Shown here piece after piece: positions 54,753 through 64,000 of a stretch of 64,000 bases of DNA (within the stretch, counting starts at the first letter, position 1; each line of letters starts with the position of its first letter). The notes under the pieces were generated by a model. That model was given only the letters and a program-made list of their open reading frames with translations. It was not told where the DNA came from and did no database searches. Made by a program: the position numbers and the translations under genes. The stretch is from Bathynomus jamesi (Eukaryota > Arthropoda > Malacostraca > Isopoda > Cirolanidae), in assembly GCA_023014485.1 (NCBI GenBank), contig JAJOZX010000090.1:519501-583500 (forward strand), in the 5' to 3' direction.

Positions 54753-55069
54753 TATGAAATATTTTATCTATATGCCTGAAAAGTAAAAAAAGATATTATA
54801 CAAGTGAAACAAGTGATGATAGATGTTACTGTTCCAATTCCGCTTTGACAAAATCAAGAAAAATTCTATTTTACTTATGAGGCCATAGCCGGATAACCTG
54901 AGCTGATTGAGAAAAACGGATTGCAGATTCGAAATCAGCAGGAAACACTCTATAATAATCACTTACAAAACCCTTGACAGCAAAATTGATGCATACCAGT
55001 GTAATATACCCTGGTCGTTTAAAAAAAAAAAAATTAAAAATTCACTTCTATGTAATTGGCACACCCTAA

Positions 55070-55083
55070 TATATATATATATA
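55070..55083. repeat. (TA)n between element and PLE repeat
   Basis: Short TA run joining two elements. Confidence 0.8.
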
Positions 55084-55155
55084 AGCAGAAAGCAACAGAC
55101 AAGGAAAGAAACATCCATCAAGTTGGAAAGGGACTATATTTTGTATATTGCAACG

Positions 55156-55184
55156 TTTCAAGCACAAACTATGCTCATCCTCAG
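55156..55184 (-). ncRNA. Hammerhead ribozyme-like core
   Basis: Minus strand: CTGAGGA, stem AGCA-loop-TGCT, GAAA, CGTTGC. Confidence 0.6.
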
Positions 55185-55635
55185 GCAAAAATTCTAAAAA
55201 ATTAAAAACATATTAAAAACCATAATGACATTAACAAATTAAAATAGGGAAAAAACCCACAAGCATTAGATGTTTCTGTTTTTTTAGTTTTGCCTCGGAA
55301 TCTGTGCTGCTTAGACTTAAGGTGTGTTCCTTTTAGTGTGGGTTTTTAATTTTTTAGTGTTTTAAAAGATAGCCTGTGAATTTTTAGTTTTTTGAGTTTT
55401 AAATTTTGTATTTTATAGCTGTTATTCATTGTTCGTTTTTAGTGTCACTTTTATTGTTTTAAAGCTTGTTAATTGTTCGCTTTTGTTTCATAATAGTCAT
55501 TATGGTTTTTAATTGTAACTTTTTAGAATTTTTTTAGTGTGACTTTGTTTTTAATGCTTGTGGGTTTTTTCCCTATTTTAATTTGTTAATGTCATTATGG
55601 TTTTTAATATGTTTTTAATTTTTTAGAATTTTTGC

Positions 55636-55664
55636 CTGAGGATGAGCATAGTTTGTGCTTGAAA
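55636..55664 (+). ncRNA. Hammerhead ribozyme-like core
   Basis: Plus strand mirror of the previous core. Invariant boxes intact. Confidence 0.6.
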
Positions 55665-55738
55665 CGTTGCAATATACAAAATATAGTCCCTTTCCAACTT
55701 GATGGATGTTTCTTTCCTTGTCTGTTGCTTTCTGCTTA

Positions 55739-57047
55739 AATTGAAATTGAAGCTTGCCAGAAGCGGCCTTCACCAATATATATTATATATATATATATAT
55801 ATTATATATATATATATATATTAGAAAATTAAAAGTAAAATTTTGTTTGACAGTTTCATCGCACCAAACGACTTATTTACTGGATAAAATGGTCGTGAAA
55901 GGGTCGTTTCGTGCGACGAAACCGCCAAGCAAATTTTAACAACCTTTCCTTTCCTTTTGAACTTACAGCATATTCAGTATATATTTAGTGCCACAGTATA
56001 TATTTAGTGCCACAGGTCAGTGGTCAGACTGTTAAATTTATGAAATAAGATTTTAGGCTGAATGTAGGTTTTCAATGTCAATTACTTTCTCAGGTTAGGA
56101 ATACGTTAAGTTTTTATTATTTATTAACCCTTTACCGTCACATGTTGCTTCTAGTTAACTTTTCAAATACACGCATTTTGACTTAACCCTACAAAAAAGT
56201 TCGGCGTTAAAGGCTTAAACATCAAATGCAACAATGAAAAGATTAAAAATCACTTCAATTAACGTTAAATAATATGATAATATTTAATTATTTGTTGAAA
56301 TATAATAACGATGAATGACAAAAACGAGGCCTGAACTCAGAAATACGTCCTCGGACAAAGTGAATTTAATGTTTACAGACGAGCAAAGAATTTTGCATAA
56401 CAAGGGGACGTTTAGTAGGTGCGAGTAAACCGTGTCTATTGGGCCTACAGCTGATAGCTGTCTTCCGCTACGCGTCTGAAGAATGATTGATGATGAAATT
56501 TAGACTGGAAAATTTTGAGCGACGTAATTCTTGAGGGCCTCATTTAAGCTGGTTTCTTTTTCTGCTTATACGGTTGGTTCTGAGAGTCTATTTTTTTAAT
56601 GGTTTCGGGTTTGTTTAGCTGGTCGCTTTGCGATTCTCTTTCTTGAAATATCGTGGTAATGTTTTATGAAACTGACATCTGTTTCCAGGTGTTATGAATC
56701 GAAATGTCCATCATACAAATGTCCAAATGTCCATCATACAAGAAAACGTTTCTCTGTGTCCTCTTCCTCTCTTTTGACCTGAAGACCATTCTTCGGTGTA
56801 GTTTTGACTGTAAAAAGAGCTTACAGGTGTCTTCAGCAAACTATGACGAATTTAACTTTTGCATGTGCTTGCAGAAGGGGTCTCCAAAGGACATCTGAAG
56901 TTTATTGAGTATATTAAAGCGTTAAAGTCACTTGATTTAAGTAAAAAGAATAACTGCAATCAAATCAATTCTGAAGCGATCAATGTATTTAATTTACTAA
57001 AGTCATTAATATATTATTAATTTAGTTTATAATCTATATGAAGAAGT
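55739..57047. other. Gene-free region
   Basis: (TA)n at 55776-55821 and a short direct repeat TATATTTAGTGCCACAG at about 55980-56015. A 64-residue frame (56704-56898) shows no motif. Confidence 0.35.
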
Positions 57048-57253
57048 GGATCACCTGACGATCAGGGCCCCCCCCAGCCTTCTTTAGTTAGCCTTATAAG
57101 GCTAACTAACGAAAATATCACGACTTAACCTAACCAATCGTTAGGTCAACTGTACGCCCTTGACGATTGGTTAGGTTAAGTCGTGATATTTTCGTTAGTT
57201 AGTCTTATAAGGCTAACTAACGAAGGCTGGGGGTCCTGATCTTCAGGTGATCC
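57048..57253. mobile_element. GGATC palindromic MITE, copy 8
   Basis: It starts GGATCACCTGACGATCAGGG and ends CTTCAGGTGATCC. The 8-bp flanks GAAGAAGT and GAAATATA do not match well, so one end may have rearranged or the flanks diverged. Confidence 0.85.
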
Positions 57254-58398
57254 GAAATATACAGTATTCTATTATTTACTATGTTATTATTTTATACTGT
57301 ACCATTATTATCTTTATCTTTTAACAATTCTAACTGCAAACCTTAAATCACAGTCTTTAGTGAAACTATCATAGCGGTAAGTGTTAAATTTTAAAATATT
57401 AAAGCTTAAAATTTTCAAAATTTTAAATTAAAGTTAAAAGTTCAATCTAAAATTAATATTTCTATTACAAGTAAGTAGTAAAAAAGCTTATACCTATAAT
57501 TACGAAAATTCTAGGCTTTTGAGGCGGTAGTAACGGATGTCAATAGACTAATCTTCAATGAATTATTTAAAAGAAGAATGAGCAATGAATAAGAAGTCGT
57601 TATATTAACTTATATTTAAGTATATTAACTTATAGCTATATTAGCTTATATTAAAGTATATTTTCAGGCATATATTTCTTTATATTCCTATTATTCCTAT
57701 ATATGTTCGTAATATTCCTCTTAATAATATTTGCCAATATTAATAGTCAATACTAAGTAATGGTTGGAATTTACAGGTCCTTATAAATAAGCTTTATACA
57801 TAAGATTAAGACCCACTACATAAAAATTTCTGTGAACAGGATGAGCGATCTTTGGAAAACTTTTATTGCAGAATAACATTGACGAAAGTTCGACATTTAA
57901 TGTAAACAGGATGAAAGGATTTTATTATTATTCCAAAATATGGACGTTTTCCAGTTTACGTACCGTTTTCTACAGTACATTACATACAGCATAGTAAACA
58001 TTTTTAGATTGAAATTATTTATTCAAGGACCATTCGGAAATGTATTTTAACATTTGTGCAGCTTGTTTTGTCGTTTAAAGACGTTTAAAGACTTCCGTTT
58101 TGATAAGAGGGTTTCGTCGATCTCAACAGTGTGATTAGGCCCACCAATTTTCTTTGGATTCTTCAAAATGTCGTTTGCGCATACCTGTAAAACAGGTTAG
58201 GTTAGGTTACGTTACGTTAGGTTACGTTAGGTTATCAAGAACTTACCTCTCTTAAAAAGTTATAATCGACGGCGGTTGTATGACCAATCAAAAATAAATT
58301 ATATGAAAAACGGTACACAAACTGGAAAAGGTCCCAAAATATTATTGACGACGAGTCTGTTTCAAAGTATTTACAGGAAACATTTTCGTCATTGATAT
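57254..58398. other. Gene-free region
   Basis: A GTTAGGTTACGTTACG run at about 58195-58235 resembles degenerate arthropod telomere-type motifs. No gene seen. Confidence 0.4.
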
Positions 58399-58440
58399 CA
58401 AATTTCGGATCACTTTAATATATTGCTTCCCAAAGCATTC

Positions 58441-58640
58441 GGGAAGCAATATATTAAAGTGATCCCTCCTGGGAAGCAATATGTTAAAGTGATCCCTCCT
58501 GGGAAGCAATATGTTAAAGTGATCCCTCCTGGGAAGCAATATGTTAAAGTGATCCCTCCTGGGAAGCAATATGTTAAAGTGATTAACACTGGGAAGCAAT
58601 ATGTTAAAGTGATTAACACTGGGAAGCAATATGTTAAAAA
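58441..58640. repeat. 30-bp minisatellite, 6.6 units
   Basis: The unit GGGAAGCAATATGTTAAAGT plus GATCCCTCCT is repeated. The last two full units carry GATTAACACT instead. Two more units are at 59164-59218 and one inverted unit at 58407-58432. Confidence 0.93.
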
Positions 58641-58711
58641 GAGAAAGGTTGGTTGGTTAGAAAGAGGTTGGTAATCTAGGAGATAACCTGCCGACCGTAA
58701 ACAAAGCTATA

Positions 58712-58930
58712 AATGCCCTAACCGGGCATTCTTTATATTTAATGTAGGTTAACTGAATGCCCGGTTAGGTCAACTGTACGCCCTTGATGATTGGTTAGGT
58801 TAAGTCGTGATATTTTCGTTAGTTTTAACGAAAATATCACAACTTAACCTAACCAATCGTCAAGGGCGTACAGTTGACCTAACCGGGCATTCAGTTGACC
58901 TAACTGGGCATTCAGTTAACCTACATTACA
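58712..58930. repeat. Long palindrome with GACGATTGG core
   Basis: GTAGGTTAACTGAATGCCCG at the left reappears inverted at the right. The arms are almost perfectly complementary for about 95 bases through TTCGTTAGTTTTAACGAA at the centre. It is the same core as in the MITEs but with CCCGGTTAGGTCAACTG arms instead of GGATC ends. Confidence 0.85.
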
Positions 58931-59226
58931 TATATAAAGGAAATGAAAGAATGCAAAAAGGAGCTACTCAACTCGTACTTGTGGCAAATGATGTGGCTTG
59001 ACCGATTCTTCCGAAATCCATTTTTTACTTTGTATGACCATATAGCACAAAAATTCTAATAAATTTACTTTCAATCTAATATTTTAACATGTTATGATTT
59101 ATTTTTTATGCCTTTACTTTATTAAAGCGAACATTTTTTATCGTACTCCTTATCCTAAATATTGGGAAGCAATATGTTAAAGTGATATACACTGGGAAGC
59201 AATATGTTGAAGTGATCCCAAATTTT

Positions 59227-59371
59227 ATATATAATGTAAACCTTTAAAATTAAATGGATTACCATATTAATTTCAATTTAAGCCTCTATCCATTACCTGT
59301 TTGTTTCAGTACTGAAACTTTAATAATTGAAAAAGAGGAAATCGCATTTACGTCACGTCTATAAAAGCTTT
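59227..59371. other. Short spacer
   Basis: Nothing recognised. Confidence 0.5.
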
Positions 59372-59532
59372 GGATCACCTGAAGGTCAGGGTCCACAGTC
59401 TTCTTTAGTTAGCTTTATAAGGCTAACTAACGAAAATATCACGACCTAACCTAACCAGTCGTCAAGGGCGTACAGTTGACCTAACGCTTCGTTAGGTTAG
59501 GTCGTGATATTTTCTTTAGTTAGCCTTATAAG
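59372..59532. mobile_element. GGATC palindromic MITE, right-truncated copy 9
   Basis: It starts GGATCACCTGAAGGTCAGGG and keeps the first ~160 bases up to TTAGCCTTATAAG; the right terminal part is gone. Confidence 0.82.
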
Positions 59533-59539
59533 AAATCAC

Positions 59540-62210
59540 TCTTCAAGAATATCGCAACATAAATAGAATAAACTTAAACAATAATGACTTAACATTAGAT
59601 GAAGGGTTACAGCAGTTATGACTACTAGAATCAGTTGGTATAAAAGACAGTACAATTACCCTGGATCAACTGATGACAGAACAATTTAATAATATATGAA
59701 AGTATAAAGACAGTCTAATATGTGGAGCTGCTTTGTCGGAATATATTGGACAATTTGAAAGTAACGAAAGTACAGCTATACAAAAACTTTGGAAAACTTA
59801 GTAGTGACAATCTTTTAGAACAATATAACAATGTATTCAGCGAACAATTAGAAAGGGTCTTCATTGAAAAGTCACCGAAGAACCCTTTAAAAAAACAAAG
59901 TTGTCATTATTTCACACACAGAGGTATTTACAGAACAGACTCATTAATAACTAAGCTACGAGTGGAATCCACTTATAGCTTACAATAGTGTTTCTAAACA
60001 GCCGGTTTCCGGAAGGAAAGCTACTGGTCAAATTATTATAGCGATTATTAAGATGAAGCAACGAAACAGGCTCGATGTGCGTGACAGTCTGCGCCTTGCA
60101 CTGACAAAAACAAACCTCATATTGACAAGCTTGTGAGAGAGATGTAGCACACGTTTAAAGTGAAAATATAAATGTTGCATTGAAAATAAATCAATAAATT
60201 TGTCGATGTGAAAATGCTTTCCTTTCTGCAAATGCATACGTCTGTGTAGGCCTATGGATTGTTTGCTTTTAAATTTGTGCATGCTCTTATCAATAACGAT
60301 TATGCTTTCTTTATATTTTCATTCTTTGTGTATTATATGTATATGAAGTTGTGTAAATTTGCATGTGCGCGAGTGTACGTAGAGTTGAATTCACAAGAGT
60401 AAGTGTGCTATTATTATCATTTGTTTATTTGCTCATAATTGTATAACAACATGGAAAATACTTATTAAAATCCATTCCTTGTTCACGATATCGTCAATCC
60501 TTTTTTTACTAAAATATTACTGTTAGAGATGTATGACGTGGTGAGGTATAGACCCTGATTGAAGTAGTTCCCAATTGCCAGTCCTCGGTATTTTATAGCT
60601 GATTTTTGCCTGTTCTTGTTGTGTATAAGTTTAAGAACCACTGGCTTAAAAGACAAATTCTGTTAGTTTAAACGATTGTCTCAAAGAAGGCTCAAATCTC
60701 GTCTCAGACCTCATCAAAAATTTTCATTCCTTTCAGTTAGCCAAAATACAGTACAGTCTAGCAGTTTGTGCTTGGAAAAACCGGACGGAGTAAATGAATA
60801 CTAAATATAATAATACACACCTTATAGTTTCACATTCGCATAGTATATAATTAATAACTCTTAAAATATGGAAAACCGGGACGTATGGACACCCTAAGTA
60901 CAGAATGACAGAAAAAGCATTCTTCTGCATAAATTTAAAGCTTGTGTATGACAAGAATCATTTCAGCTTGTTTGTGGCTTAATGATCCACATGACATTAA
61001 CAAAGGTTTCAAAACCTACAAATTTAAAGTAATAATGTTTGAAACAACTTGTTCTCCAAATTTTCTTGCTTTAACAATCATAAAACCATCTAAACTTATT
61101 TCAAGAGAACTTAACAGTTCAGTTTTTAAAACAACTTTTATGTAGGTAACCTCACTGGCTCCACTATAACTGAAGGGGAGTTGATTGAAATTTAAAAAAG
61201 GTCACAACATATAATGAAGTAAGACAATTTTGCACAGAAAGGGTAGGTTTCTAATTCTCTTAAATTAAACAAACAAATAACAGAAGACAACAAAGGAAAC
61301 ACTGAACCTAACAATTACACAAGCGCATTTGAAATGCTTTGATTTTTAAATCAGACTTCTGAACGCAATGACACTCTTTGTACCAAGAGTTATAATTTAA
61401 ATTCTGATTGCCAACACAAAAAGACAAATCCTTTCAGAATCCTCTAAAAAATTTTATCCCATTGGATTATTTCTTCCAGCAACAATAAGCTCCAAACTCT
61501 TTTTAGAGAATTTATGGAAAAAGAAAACTGATTGGGTGAACCATTTCCAACGAAAGACCAACTCTAGTGGAAAAAGTTGGCTACAGATTTAAACAAAGTT
61601 CGAAACATTAAAGTACCCCTAGGTGCTGGACACAGAATGAAACCACAAACACTCCACATTTTCACAGATGCCAGTACTCAAACTTATGAGAGTCCTGCTT
61701 ACTTGACAAGTGAAGACGAAAGTAACTTGGTTAATTTAAAAGCAAAAGTGACACTCTTAAACCAAAAGAAGACTGTGCCACAACTAAAACTGTTTGTTGT
61801 CTCATTAGCAGTCAAAACAATAGGCTTTCTCTTGCAAACCTATCAAAAAGTTGACATAAAAAACATTTACCTATGGACAGACAGACAAATTTGTTTGGCA
61901 TGGATAACAAAAATATATTTGTGAAAAACAGACTAACAGAAATATAATAAATTTAGATACACAGAAATAAAACAGAATCCTGCCGGCTTCTCGACAACAG
62001 GTTTCTCTCTTAAAAACTATTGAAAACAAACAAGGCTTGGTATTACGGTCGTAAATGGCTAACATGCGAGGATCTTTAATCAGTCAAACCAGTTACCGAA
62101 TGTCTGGCTAAATTAGAACCATTACTTCAAGGGATAGATCAGGATGCTATTGTTGAGGAATTTCTCAATGTACCTGAGTTAACTCAAACTAAACCTGGGA
62201 TTTTGGGTTT
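59540..62210 (+). pseudogene. BEL/Pao-type LTR retrotransposon pol relic
   Basis: Scattered plus-strand pieces occur in BEL/Pao pol order: the linker before reverse transcriptase (about 59590-59720), a reverse transcriptase N-terminal part (59722-59980) with YFTHRGIYRTDS, another at about 60655-60770, a further one near 60950-61170 with WLNDPHDINKGF, and the RNase H-side region at 61577-61924 with LHIFTDASTQTY and LWTDRQICLAWI. Stops, frame changes, a 658-bp hAT-type insertion and a short unassigned stretch at about 60775-60900 inactivate it. No LTRs were identified and the gag end is missing. Confidence 0.68.
59986..60643. mobile_element. hAT-type MITE in the BEL/Pao relic
   Basis: Left TAGTGTTTCTAAAC and, inverted, right CAGTGGTTCTTAAAC are similar ends. 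The 8-bp flanks GCTTACAA (59978-59985) and GCTTAAAA (60644-60651) differ at one base. BEL/Pao coding resumes after it. No transposase seen inside. Confidence 0.68.
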
Positions 62211-63413
62211 GTAAAATTGGGTGTTTATTAATAAGTATAAAATAATAGCATTTATAATACTTAATTGCAAAACATAAGTTAAGTTTAATAGACAAATCAT
62301 AAAGTTAGGAAACAGACTTCAGATGAATTTAGTTGAACACGTGACTTCTTGTACGAGAACAGCCAGACAGTTTAAACGTGTTCATACGTCTTATGGAATG
62401 AATAAAGGTTTCACAAATAGGAAACCAGTATAATAGTCACATAACATAACGCTTTCCGTTTCATCCAATCACGTATTCCTAAACAGTTTTAGTTTAGAAA
62501 TAGTACTAAATATGGTAGGATTTAATACAGTTATATGCCAAATAAATTAGTTAAATAATACAAAATAATTAGGAACCTGTAAAAACTAGTAAAATAATGT
62601 ACTAATGAATGTTTCTAAGTTTTAGATTCAATGTAAAAGGAGCGTGAAATCGTGTTTTCTGAATGCAAAATGAAAACCCAAGTTCTGATGGGGAAAAACG
62701 CAGATCGCAGCGCAAATGCGTGAGCAAAAGTCAACAGCCAGTCAGCGAGAGTAAAGAACAACCGGCGGGTCGTACAGGAGTCCATCAGAAATTCCCCTGT
62801 AATTTTTTTAAGTTTAATAGTCCAATCATGTCCGAAAGAAATTGGGTCCACTTTTAAGATGAACTTGAGATTAAAAGTATAAAAACTTAGTTGTTTCATA
62901 ACAACCGCTTAAATTTATATTAGTCGTGTAAAGGTAAAAACTTAATTGTTTTAAAGGTAAATTCTGAAATTACTATAACAATAAGCAATGTTAGTTCCTC
63001 AACTGAAATTAAGTGGAAAAATAATATGTCAATGTCAACAACCCAAGCCCCGACCGGGGTAATGGATAGGGACACCCACCAGCCACCAACTAATGGGGAT
63101 CACCGGGGAAGGGACGTCATCCCGGGGGAGGAAACCGAATCCAACAAACCAAACAAACCTCAAATAGAGATTGATTTGAAGGTCAGAAAATTTTTACAAG
63201 AAAAAATCAATACTGGTGATTTATAAGATTTACAATTGTATATAAATCAAAATTCAGATTAGATAAGTTAAATTGCTTAATCTAACTGTAACTTAACTTT
63301 TATTCCATTAATTTCTTATAACTGAGGTAGTCAAACTGATTAACATAACTTTAGCCTATTTAAGAAGTCGACCTCTTGAACTTTTTAACTCTGCGGTACA
63401 CACAAAAATTTTT
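62211..63413. other. Unassigned region with two small basic or polar frames
   Basis: Plus frames 62663-62857 (RRSQRKCVSKSQQPVSESKE) and 63026-63226 (polar, proline/glycine-rich start, ending LKVRKFLQEKINTGDL) are open but short. They have no recognised domain; they could be gag-like relics, which I cannot support. Confidence 0.25.
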
Positions 63414-63616
63414 GGATCACCTGATGATCAGGGCCCCCAGCCTTCGTTAGTTAGCCTTATAAGGCTAACTAACGAAAATATCACGACTTAACCTAACCAA
63501 TCGTTAGGTCAACTGTACGTCCTTGACGATTGGTTAGGTTAGGTCATGATATTTTATTTAGTTAGCCTTATAAGGCTAACTAAAGAAGGCTGGGGGCCCT
63601 GATCTTCAGGTGATCC
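63414..63616. mobile_element. GGATC palindromic MITE, copy 10
   Basis: It is 203 bp, full palindrome, with perfect 8-bp flanks AAATTTTT (63406-63413 and 63617-63624). Confidence 0.9.
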
Positions 63617-63624
63617 AAATTTTT

Positions 63625-64000
63625 ATTATGTCATTTTATTATTTTATTATTTAATTTAATTTGGTATTATAAAATTTTTATGTGTTCTTTCATGCGCTAA
63701 TCTTGTTACAATTTGACGGACAGAAAAGGAGTATATGTGGTGGTTTTAGGATGAAGTTAGGACTGAAAAGGTGGGTTAATTCTTAACCCACTGTAACTGA
63801 AACAGTTAATTTAGTTGTTTAAATGCATTTTGAGTAACATTTTTCTTCCTACTGTTTTAATTCATTCCTCTTAACTTATTTCAAATGGGTCAGGAAACGC
63901 TCTTCGAATATAAGGCTCTAAATTTACTAGGGAGTTATAACGTTTCAAGAAAAGACAATAACGACTGCAGTTACTTTGGGGATAAAGGATCGTGGAAAAT
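63625..64000. other. Right-edge spacer
   Basis: No domain, repeat or RNA gene recognised before the window ends. Confidence 0.45.

Larger units (their letters stand above)
48862..55066 (-). mobile_element. 6.2-kb TIR element carrying genes A and B
   Basis: The left end GGGTGTGCC and right end GGCACACCC are inverted repeats (TTAGGGTGTGCC including flank), with TA on both sides (48860-48861, 55067-55068). Both ends share a subterminal AACGACCAGG (about 48896, and inverted near 55010). Inside, on the minus strand, gene B (54752-52490) is followed by gene A (51885-49313). The same end style and a homologous gene A define the 13718-16787 element. The outer DNA is (TA)n on both sides. Genes A and B may belong to one element, or B may be a nested passenger. 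Confidence 0.68.
55083..55738. repeat. PLE terminal repeats as an inverted pair
   Basis: The arm 55083-55268 (AAGCAGAAAGCAACAGACAA, TCAAGTTGGAAAGGGACTAT) recurs inverted at 55553-55738. The 284-bp spacer is T-rich with no coding. Each arm has a hammerhead-like core. Confidence 0.82.
58407..59218. mobile_element. GGATC-type element with internal minisatellite
   Basis: The left end GGATCACTTTAATATATTGC and, inverted, the right end GGATCACTTCAACATATTGC match. The 8-bp flanks are CAAATTTC (58399-58406) and CAAATTTT (59219-59226). The interior contains a 30-bp tandem made of the same terminal motif and a nested palindromic core. No coding capacity. Confidence 0.8.

Noticed and set aside
48862..55066. 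Assignment of the 6.2-kb element to a named superfamily such as Kolobok, Academ or ISL2EU
   Set aside because: I could not match the ends, target flank and both proteins to any of these from sequence alone.
57254..58400. Telomere or interstitial telomeric array
   Set aside because: The GTTAGGTTACG motifs are few and imperfect, with no long TTAGG tandem.
58441..58640. CRISPR-like direct repeats
   Set aside because: The 30-bp units are contiguous with no spacers; this is a minisatellite.
58423..58674. Open frame encoding GKQYVKVIPP repeats
   Set aside because: It is simply the 30-bp minisatellite read in frame (30 is a multiple of three). The opposite strand and other frames are open too, and no start context or domain supports a protein.

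Overview
This is a gene-poor, repeat-rich stretch of an animal nuclear genome. I see no host gene that I can recognise with confidence. Nearly everything that can be named is a transposable element or a relic of one. The element mix points to an invertebrate, most likely an arthropod and possibly a crustacean: many (TA)n, (TG)n and (CT)n tracts, Penelope-like elements (PLEs), Tc1/mariner and hAT-type elements, BEL/Pao, CR1-like LINEs, 5S- and tRNA-derived SINEs, and scattered GGTTAGGTTA motifs like the arthropod TTAGG repeat. The taxonomic guess is weak.

Layout. 0-7.4 kb: PLE fragments (reverse transcriptase, GIY-YIG endonuclease, a 2.7-4.4 kb inverted repeat) cut by small MITEs. 7.4-13.7 kb: a non-LTR retrotransposon interrupted by two MITEs, a mariner relic and a LINE tail. 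13.7-16.8 kb: a TIR-bounded element with one RNase H-like transposase gene ('gene A'). 17-34 kb: SINEs, 5S-like fragments, mariner and hAT MITEs, LINE relics and a four-copy tRNA-SINE palindrome. 34.5-36.2 kb: a nearly intact mariner/maT-type element. 37.3-40.9 kb: two PLE halves head to head, invaded by a 456-bp repeat array. 41-48.6 kb: Helitron, LINE, PLE, Tc1 and mariner relics. 48.9-55.1 kb: a second, larger TIR-bounded element carrying gene A plus an unrelated multi-exon gene ('gene B'). 55.1-64 kb: a PLE terminal repeat pair, a minisatellite-bearing element, a BEL/Pao relic and more MITEs.

Most interesting signals. (1) The 6.2-kb element at 48862-55066 has matching ends, a shared subterminal motif and TA flanks, and encloses gene A and gene B in the same orientation. 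The 3.07-kb element at 13718-16787 has the same end architecture and a homologous gene A but no gene B. This looks like a DNA transposon group, related in fold to hAT/P transposases, with an optional companion gene. (2) A large set of short elements begins with GGATC, ends with GATCC and is flanked by 8-bp target duplications; many are near-perfect 203-bp palindromes. (3) Hammerhead-ribozyme-like cores (CTGANGA, stem II, GAAA) recur in the PLE terminal repeats. (4) A 5S-headed and a tRNA-headed SINE share a body segment. (5) Several local inverted duplications occur.

Reading frames are mostly broken by stops, frameshifts and insertions. The 34.8-35.9 kb transposase is the only long, uninterrupted element gene. 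All functional statements rest on motif reading by eye; no database search was run.
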